Source: Treponema sp. UBA3862 (GTDB lineage Bacteria; Spirochaetota; Spirochaetia; Treponematales; Treponemataceae). Taken from it: a stretch of 11,570 bases of DNA. The DNA lies in NCBI GenBank assembly GCA_002392405.1, contig DGGY01000049.1:1-11570 (forward strand). Direction: 5' to 3'. Below the pieces are notes generated by a model. The model worked only from the letters and a program-made list of their open reading frames with translations. It had not been told where the DNA came from and made no database searches. Each line of letters begins with the position of its first letter. Positions within the stretch are counted from its first letter, which is position 1. Positions 7,314 to 11,570 of the stretch are shown piece by piece. The position numbers and the translations under genes are program-made.

Positions 7314-9134
7314 CTATTTATCTCCGGCTTTCAGCAGGCTGTCGATTTTCATCTTTTCTTTAAGCAGTGAATTTAATTCTTCTGCCTGTTCTGGAGTGGA
7401 AGGATTTCCAAGACCTGTTATACGGTTGAGTATGTATTCCTTCTGCCTTACCAGCTCCCTCTGTCTGATCAATGCGATACTGTCCTGTACGATTTTTTCT
7501 GTATTTGCTGAATATTCACCGGATGTTACGCCTTCGGTAATCAGCTGAACCAGCTTCTGGTCTTCACAGTGCTCGCAGATTGAACTGAATGAAAGATTAT
7601 TATTCTGGTAAAGTTCCTCCATAATGATGAAAAGCTCTTTTGCCTGGGAAGATTCAAACACATCCTCGTTCAGCTCCCTGCGCATCAGATTAAACTGACT
7701 TGTATCGGCACATACTGCAAATAAAGCCCTTAACTCAGAATCTTTTTTAATATTCTGAAGGTTACTTTCAGTATTTTTTTCAGGCCGCGGCTGTAAACGC
7801 TTAACGGCAGCTTCCCGGTTGCTGTAATCCCTTAAAACAGCCTGTCTTGAAAGATTAAATTTCTGACAAAGCTGATCCAGGCACGTTTCTTTCTGGATGT
7901 CAGTCTGTAACGCATCTACATACTGAAAAAAGGACATTGCAGCCCTTGTTTTTCCTTCCGGTGTATCAACCGGATATTCATGCGACAAAGAAACAAACAG
8001 ATAGTCAGAATCTAATATAGCGTTATTTACGTCAGCCGTCAATGTATCAGGCCCGTATTTTAATAAAATTTCCGAAGGATCTTTTCCGCCTGTAAGCCTG
8101 ATTACCTTTACCGTAAAACCAGCTTTCCGGCATGCAAGAATTGCCTTAAACGTTGCCGTTTTACCCGCCCCGTCAGAATCAAAAGAAAGATAAATAACAG
8201 GGTTTCCAAGCTCTTTACTGTAAGCAAAACGTTTTAATTTCTGAATATGTTCTTCCGTAAAGGATGTTCCGCAGGAGGCGACGGCATTTGTGATACCCGC
8301 CTGATGATAAGCGATACAGTCCATTGGCCCTTCACAGATAATTGCAAAGCCCTTCTCACTCATAGCCCTCTTTGCAAGATTTAAGGCAAAAAGCGTATGT
8401 TTTTTTGAATAAATAACCGTTTCAGGAGAATTGATATACTTGCGCTGGGATTCATCTGCAGGAGGAATTACACGGCCGCTCATAGCAACACAATCCCCCC
8501 TTTCATCAAAAATCGGAATCATAAAGCGGTCTGAAAAAAGACACATGTCGGGGTAATTTTTTGAAAAGAGACCAGATTTATCCAGAAGATCTTTACTGAA
8601 ACTTTTTGATAAAAGAAACTTTTTAAGCCAGTATTTATCCTGCGGTGCATAGCCGAACTTAAACTTTTCGATTATGTCATCGGTAATTCCGCGGGACTTT
8701 ATGTATTTTAAGGCCCGGTCAGCACCTTTTGTCTGGGTAAGAAGATAATTAAAAGTACCTGAAAGCCTGTTGTAAAGATTTTTTAAATCATCTTTTGTAT
8801 GGTCAACTTTATAGTCGACATTTCCCTTATCATCATAACGAAGTGAAACACCGAATTTTTTTGCAAGAAGTTCTACTGCCTCTGGAAAAGATATTTTTTC
8901 CATCTCCTGAACAAAATTGATGGCAGAAAAACCTCCTGCATGACAGCCGAAACAGTAATAGGCATTCCTGTCAGGAACAACATGAAAAGAAGCTGTTTTT
9001 TCTCCATGAAAAGGACAGCATCCCCAGTAATCACTTCCGCGTTTGTCAAGTTTGACATATTCGCTGACCACTGAGACTATATCTGCTGCATCTTTTACAG
9101 CATCAATTGATTCCTGGGAAATAAAACCTGCCAT
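7314..9134 (-). CDS. dnaG: DNA primase DnaG
   Basis: DnaG makes the RNA primers for chromosome replication. The 606-aa product shows the three expected parts. The N-terminal zinc-binding domain has C40, H43, C61 and C64 ([11 protein letters not shown] and [10 protein letters not shown]). The catalytic core with its TOPRIM fold has the conserved glutamate in [14 protein letters not shown] (E268), the metal-binding DSDGAG (319-324) and GGKDPSE (349-355). The C-terminal helical region from about 460 is the usual DnaB helicase-binding domain and, as expected, is poorly conserved. The start ATG shares one base with the mltG stop (TAATG). A purine-rich stretch (GAAGGCGG) lies rather far upstream, so translation may be coupled to mltG. 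rpoD follows after 40 nt. No key residue is missing. Confidence 0.98.
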   Translation of the reverse strand: MAGFISQESIDAVKDAADIVSVVSEYVKLDKRGSDYWGCCPFHGEKTASFHVVPDRNAYYCFGCHAGGFSAINFVQEMEKISFPEAVELLAKKFGVSLRYDDKGNVDYKVDHTKDDLKNLYNRLSGTFNYLLTQTKGADRALKYIKSRGITDDIIEKFKFGYAPQDKYWLKKFLLSKSFSKDLLDKSGLFSKNYPDMCLFSDRFMIPIFDERGDCVAMSGRVIPPADESQRKYINSPETVIYSKKHTLFALNLAKRAMSEKGFAIICEGPMDCIAYHQAGITNAVASCGTSFTEEHIQKLKRFAYSKELGNPVIYLSFDSDGAGKTATFKAILACRKAGFTVKVIRLTGGKDPSEILLKYGPDTLTADVNNAILDSDYLFVSLSHEYPVDTPEGKTRAAMSFFQYVDALQTDIQKETCLDQLCQKFNLSRQAVLRDYSNREAAVKRLQPRPEKNTESNLQNIKKDSELRALFAVCADTSQFNLMRRELNEDVFESSQAKELFIIMEELYQNNNLSFSSICEHCEDQKLVQLITEGVTSGEYSANTEKIVQDSIALIRQRELVRQKEYILNRITGLGNPSTPEQAEELNSLLKEKMKIDSLLKAGDK

Positions 9135-10189
9135 TATTTAACGGATGCCGCCTTCTTTGTCTTAAACTGAGAACCTGCTTTTGTATGAGAACTGAAATTT
9201 TTTGTAAAAGTATGAGTTCCTTTTGCCTCATCAGTCAGAGTAAAAAAGTAATAGTCAGTTACAGGAGGATTTGCAGCTGCCTCTAATGCAACCATCCCCG
9301 GATTTGAAATTGGTCCGGGAGGAAGTCCTGCCCATTTATAGGTATTATAAGGTGAGTCAATTTTTAAATCATCATAAGTAATTACTTCTGGATGAGGTCT
9401 TCCTAGAAGTTCAGTAATTATATATTCAATTGTAGCGCAGGAATAAAGACCAATGTTTTCTTTAATGCGGTTAGTAAAAACAGAGGCGATAAGAGGAGCT
9501 TCTTTAGCTGCGCGGTATTCCCTTTCAACTATGGAAGCAAGAACAACAGTACTGTAATAGTCTGTCACTTCTTTTCCTGCAAAACGTTCAATCTGACCTG
9601 CATGTTCAAAAAAGTTATCAGCCATCATTGAAACTACTGCTTCGCCTGACATGGATGGAGTAAAAAAGTAAGTATCAGGGAATAAAAAGCCCTCAAAATT
9701 TAAGGCTGGAATTCCGTATTTTTTAAGAAGATTAGAATCCGTGCAGGAAAACATAAAATCAGAAGCCTTACATACACCTTCTTCCTCAAGTGTCAGGGCA
9801 ATTTTTGACATTGTAAGCCCCTCAGGAATTACAGTTACTATAAAATCCTGCTTTCCGGAATCAAGAAGAAGAAAAATTTCTGACATCGTCATGTGACGGT
9901 TGATGTTATAAACACCTGATTTAAGGGAATAAGAATATCCCCTTCCCATTAAAAAAGGAAACCGGCTTGCAAGATAAAAAAAGTTTTTTGAACGGATTAA
10001 CCTGCTGTCTTTTAAAATCTGTCCGATTTTTTTTACGCTTGAACCTGAAGGAATTTCAACGCGCACAGTATCAGAATTTTTTGACTGAGAAACCGGTACA
10101 TAAAGCTGGATAAAAAAAGTTCCTGCAATAAAAACAAATACAAGAACTAAACTGAAAATTAATGAATATTTTTTAATCTGATTTTTCAT
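9134..10189 (-). CDS. mltG: Endolytic murein transglycosylase MltG (YceG-like)
   Basis: MltG is a membrane-bound lytic transglycosylase that cuts nascent glycan strands and is thought to set their length. The 351-aa product has one N-terminal membrane segment (about 9-30) and a LysM-like region (about 40-115, VEIPSGSSVKKIGQILK). The YceG catalytic domain follows, with LPD-type motifs (FEGFLFPDTYFF, 165-176), LASIVEREY with the catalytic Glu at E222, and SPYNTYKWAGLPPGPISNPG (279-298). The stretch after FTNRI reads CATIEYIITE where many family members have a DPT motif, which I take as lineage variation. The ATG overlaps the upstream 72-aa gene by 4 nt (ATGA). The C-terminus is lysine- and threonine-rich. 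Its place next to dnaG puts wall metabolism beside replication. Confidence 0.95.
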   Translation of the reverse strand: MKNQIKKYSLIFSLVLVFVFIAGTFFIQLYVPVSQSKNSDTVRVEIPSGSSVKKIGQILKDSRLIRSKNFFYLASRFPFLMGRGYSYSLKSGVYNINRHMTMSEIFLLLDSGKQDFIVTVIPEGLTMSKIALTLEEEGVCKASDFMFSCTDSNLLKKYGIPALNFEGFLFPDTYFFTPSMSGEAVVSMMADNFFEHAGQIERFAGKEVTDYYSTVVLASIVEREYRAAKEAPLIASVFTNRIKENIGLYSCATIEYIITELLGRPHPEVITYDDLKIDSPYNTYKWAGLPPGPISNPGMVALEAAANPPVTDYYFFTLTDEAKGTHTFTKNFSSHTKAGSQFKTKKAASVK

Positions 10190-10404
10190 GAATAAAATTT
10201 TTCAACCTCGTCTACTGACATACTGCTGTAAATAAACAGTTCAACCTGCCTGGCAAAAGATTCAAGAGAAGGCGGAATCTGGTTCTGATTTTTTCTTAAA
10301 AAAAGAGCAAGATTTTTAATCTCTTTAGAAGAAAAATTATATGTAAAATTTAATGAATTTTCAGAAGTTTCGTTATTTGAAGGTGAATTATCAAAATTCA
10401 TCAT
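10186..10404 (-). CDS. Small hypothetical protein (72 aa) between the MBL hydrolase and mltG
   Basis: I do not recognise this protein. It starts with an Asn/Ser-rich, probably disordered stretch (about residues 3-25). A helical-looking segment follows (SSKEIKNLALFLRKNQ, about 25-40) and ends in an acidic, amphipathic C-terminus (about 46-72). It has no membrane segment, no cysteines and no catalytic motif. It is judged real because it fits exactly into the operon: its ATG overlaps the upstream stop by 4 nt (ATGA) and its stop overlaps the mltG start by 4 nt (ATGA). Both neighbours have the same strand and similar base composition. A second ATG directly follows the first, so the protein may start one residue later. 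Confidence 0.72.
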   Translation of the reverse strand: MMNFDNSPSNNETSENSLNFTYNFSSKEIKNLALFLRKNQNQIPPSLESFARQVELFIYSSMSVDEVEKFYS

Positions 10405-11339
10405 AACTTTATTTCCGTTCCCTCAACAGCAAGAAAAACTTTTACAGGGTCCTTTGAGATATACTCAGCGTACCACCGTGCCGATTCAAGGATCGAATAT
10501 AATTTACGGTCATCATAAGTCGGCTCATGATGAAAAAGATACAGTTTTTTTATATTCCACGCAACAGCAAAATCAATCGCATAACAGAAAGCACTGTGTC
10601 CCCAGTTTACCTTTCTGGCTGCCTCTTCTACTGTGTACTGGCTGTCCAGAACAAGAACATCAGCATCCTTAAAGACTGCAGTCCGCTCCCGGGACGGCTC
10701 AAAGTGTTCATTTTTAATTTCAACATCAGTTGCATAGACGAATTTATGACCCTTTTCTTCTACCGAATAGGAATAGGAAGAGCCGGGGTGATTCATGCGC
10801 ACGCAGTTGATTTTAAGGCCGTCAATGATTTCTTCACGTCCGGGATGAAGAACATGGAAATTCATGTTTTTAGTCATGACATCCCAGCTGACAGGATAAT
10901 ATGGCTCAATCATCTGGTCTTTAAGATATTTGTCCATATCAGGAAACGGTGAATAAATATCAAAAACTGAACGCGGATTATAAGCAGGATCAAAAAACGG
11001 GAACCCCTGAATGTGGTCCCAGTGAAAATGAGAGAAGAAAATACTGTAATGATGGTCTTCAGGTGGAATTCCTAACTTACCCATTACACGGATTCCGGAA
11101 CCTGCATCAAAAACGATTTTTTTATTAAGGGAAGAAGTAAGTTCTACACAGGGAGTATTTCCGCCAGCTGTTTCATAAATCCATTTAGGCAGTCTTGCAA
11201 TAAAATTTTCCCTGGCCTGAGGGGAAGCAATATCTTTTTCTGTAATACGGTTTATAGCGGCAGAAATTTTTGCCTGAATCTGCTGCGGTGTTAAAGGCGA
11301 AGGAATGGATCCCCTGACTCCCCAAAATTTAATATTCAT
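10401..11339 (-). CDS. Metallo-beta-lactamase-fold hydrolase
   Basis: The 312-aa product opens with MNIKFWGVRGSIPSP, typical of a subgroup of MBL-fold hydrolases related to RNase Z and cyclic-nucleotide phosphodiesterases. GGNTPCVEL (59-67) and DAGSG (78-82) follow. The metal-binding signature is HFHWDH (H104, H106, D108, H109); further ligands are probably H184 (MNHPG), D205 (YATD) and H270 or H271 (LFHHEP). All expected metal ligands are therefore present, consistent with a two-metal active site. The substrate is unknown. No RNase Z exosite insertion is obvious, so tRNA 3' processing is not implied. It is the first gene of the block, with ribosome-binding site GGAG 5 nt before the ATG, and overlaps the 72-aa gene by 4 nt. 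The roughly 140 nt upstream are very A+T-rich; I could not settle on one promoter there. Confidence 0.88.
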   Translation of the reverse strand: MNIKFWGVRGSIPSPLTPQQIQAKISAAINRITEKDIASPQARENFIARLPKWIYETAGGNTPCVELTSSLNKKIVFDAGSGIRVMGKLGIPPEDHHYSIFFSHFHWDHIQGFPFFDPAYNPRSVFDIYSPFPDMDKYLKDQMIEPYYPVSWDVMTKNMNFHVLHPGREEIIDGLKINCVRMNHPGSSYSYSVEEKGHKFVYATDVEIKNEHFEPSRERTAVFKDADVLVLDSQYTVEEAARKVNWGHSAFCYAIDFAVAWNIKKLYLFHHEPTYDDRKLYSILESARWYAEYISKDPVKVFLAVEGTEIKL

Positions 11340-11481
11340 CTCTTCTCCACACTAATAATACTTTTTTTAATATATTACAATAAAACAAAAAATTAAACCT
11401 TGAAATAAAATTAATTGAAAAATTATTAAAAAAAATGAATAGACGGGAAAAAGATTTTTGATTTTTTAGAGATTCAGGCAT

Positions 11482-11513
11482 AAAAAAAGCACCCTGAAAG
11501 ATATCAGGATGCT
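11482..11513 (-). terminator. Intrinsic terminator downstream of tRNA-Tyr
   Basis: On the minus strand AGCATCCTGA pairs with TCAGGGTGCT (10 bp with one G-T pair) around a 6-nt loop, followed by seven T residues. It begins 3 nt past the tRNA discriminator base and isolates the tRNA from the MBL operon. Confidence 0.9.
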
Positions 11514-11516
11514 TTC

Positions 11517-11570
11517 TGGGGAGTGAAGGATTCGAACCTACGAAGGCTTAGCCAGCAGATTTACAGTCTG
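11517..11570 (-). tRNA. tRNA-Tyr (GTA anticodon), 3' part only; runs off the right edge
   Basis: On the minus strand the anticodon loop CTGTAAA gives anticodon GTA. It is followed by a class II long variable arm with a GGC/GCC stem, the T-loop TTCGAAT and the acceptor strand ACTCCCC with discriminator A at 11517. The long variable arm and GTA together identify tyrosine. The 3' CCA is not encoded (the next bases are GAA), so it must be added by nucleotidyltransferase. The T-stem GTAGG/CCTTC contains a U-U mismatch at standard positions 50-64. The D arm and 5' acceptor strand lie outside the window. Confidence 0.95.

Noticed and set aside
10527..10952. Plus-strand open frame of 141 codons antisense to the MBL hydrolase gene
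   Set aside because: It is a mirror of a conserved coding gene with intact metal-binding motifs; the antisense product resembles no known family and nothing else on the plus strand is coding.
11340..11481. Possible MBL operon promoter boxes (for example TTCAAT with TTAATT at 17 nt)
   Set aside because: The stretch is so A+T-rich that several weak -10/-35 pairs occur by chance, and none stands out enough to list as a feature.

Overview
The window looks like a core chromosomal segment of a spirochaete, most likely a host-associated Treponema. The reasons are the protein sequences, the A+T-rich intergenic DNA, and a gene order (dnaG - rpoD - zinc-ribbon coiled-coil protein - TPR protein - mreB - mreC - mreD - pbp2) that matches, from memory, the dnaG/rpoD/mreB region of T. 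pallidum. The species cannot be fixed from the sequence alone. Every supported gene lies on the minus strand, so transcription runs from the right edge to the left edge.

Layout in the direction of transcription. (1) The 3' half of a tRNA-Tyr gene at the right edge, closed by a strong intrinsic terminator. (2) About 140 nt of very A+T-rich DNA, then a tight block of a metallo-beta-lactamase-fold hydrolase, a 72-aa unknown protein, mltG and dnaG. These genes overlap by 1 or 4 nt, and rpoD follows 40 nt later. (3) A short hairpin just after rpoD, with a good promoter sitting in and next to it, then a coiled-coil C4 zinc-ribbon protein with its own terminator. (4) rnpB, the RNase P RNA (about 411 nt, bacterial A-type), whose likely -35 box lies inside the preceding terminator. 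(5) Only 27 nt after the RNA, a TPR membrane protein, then mreB, mreC, mreD and the first 208 codons of penicillin-binding protein 2 (mrdA), which runs off the left edge.

Together the block holds machinery for growth. It covers replication priming (DnaG), housekeeping transcription (RpoD), tRNA 5' processing (RNase P), septum- or elongation-linked glycan cleavage (MltG) and the MreBCD/PBP2 elongasome. The dnaG-rpoD pair recalls the macromolecular synthesis operon of other bacteria. There is no sign of mobile DNA, CRISPR, phage or horizontally acquired cargo. The most unusual features are the compact nesting of promoters inside the terminators of upstream genes (two adjacent cases) and the lack of room for a separate promoter between rnpB and the TPR-mre cluster. 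I do not see an undescribed defence or mobile system here.
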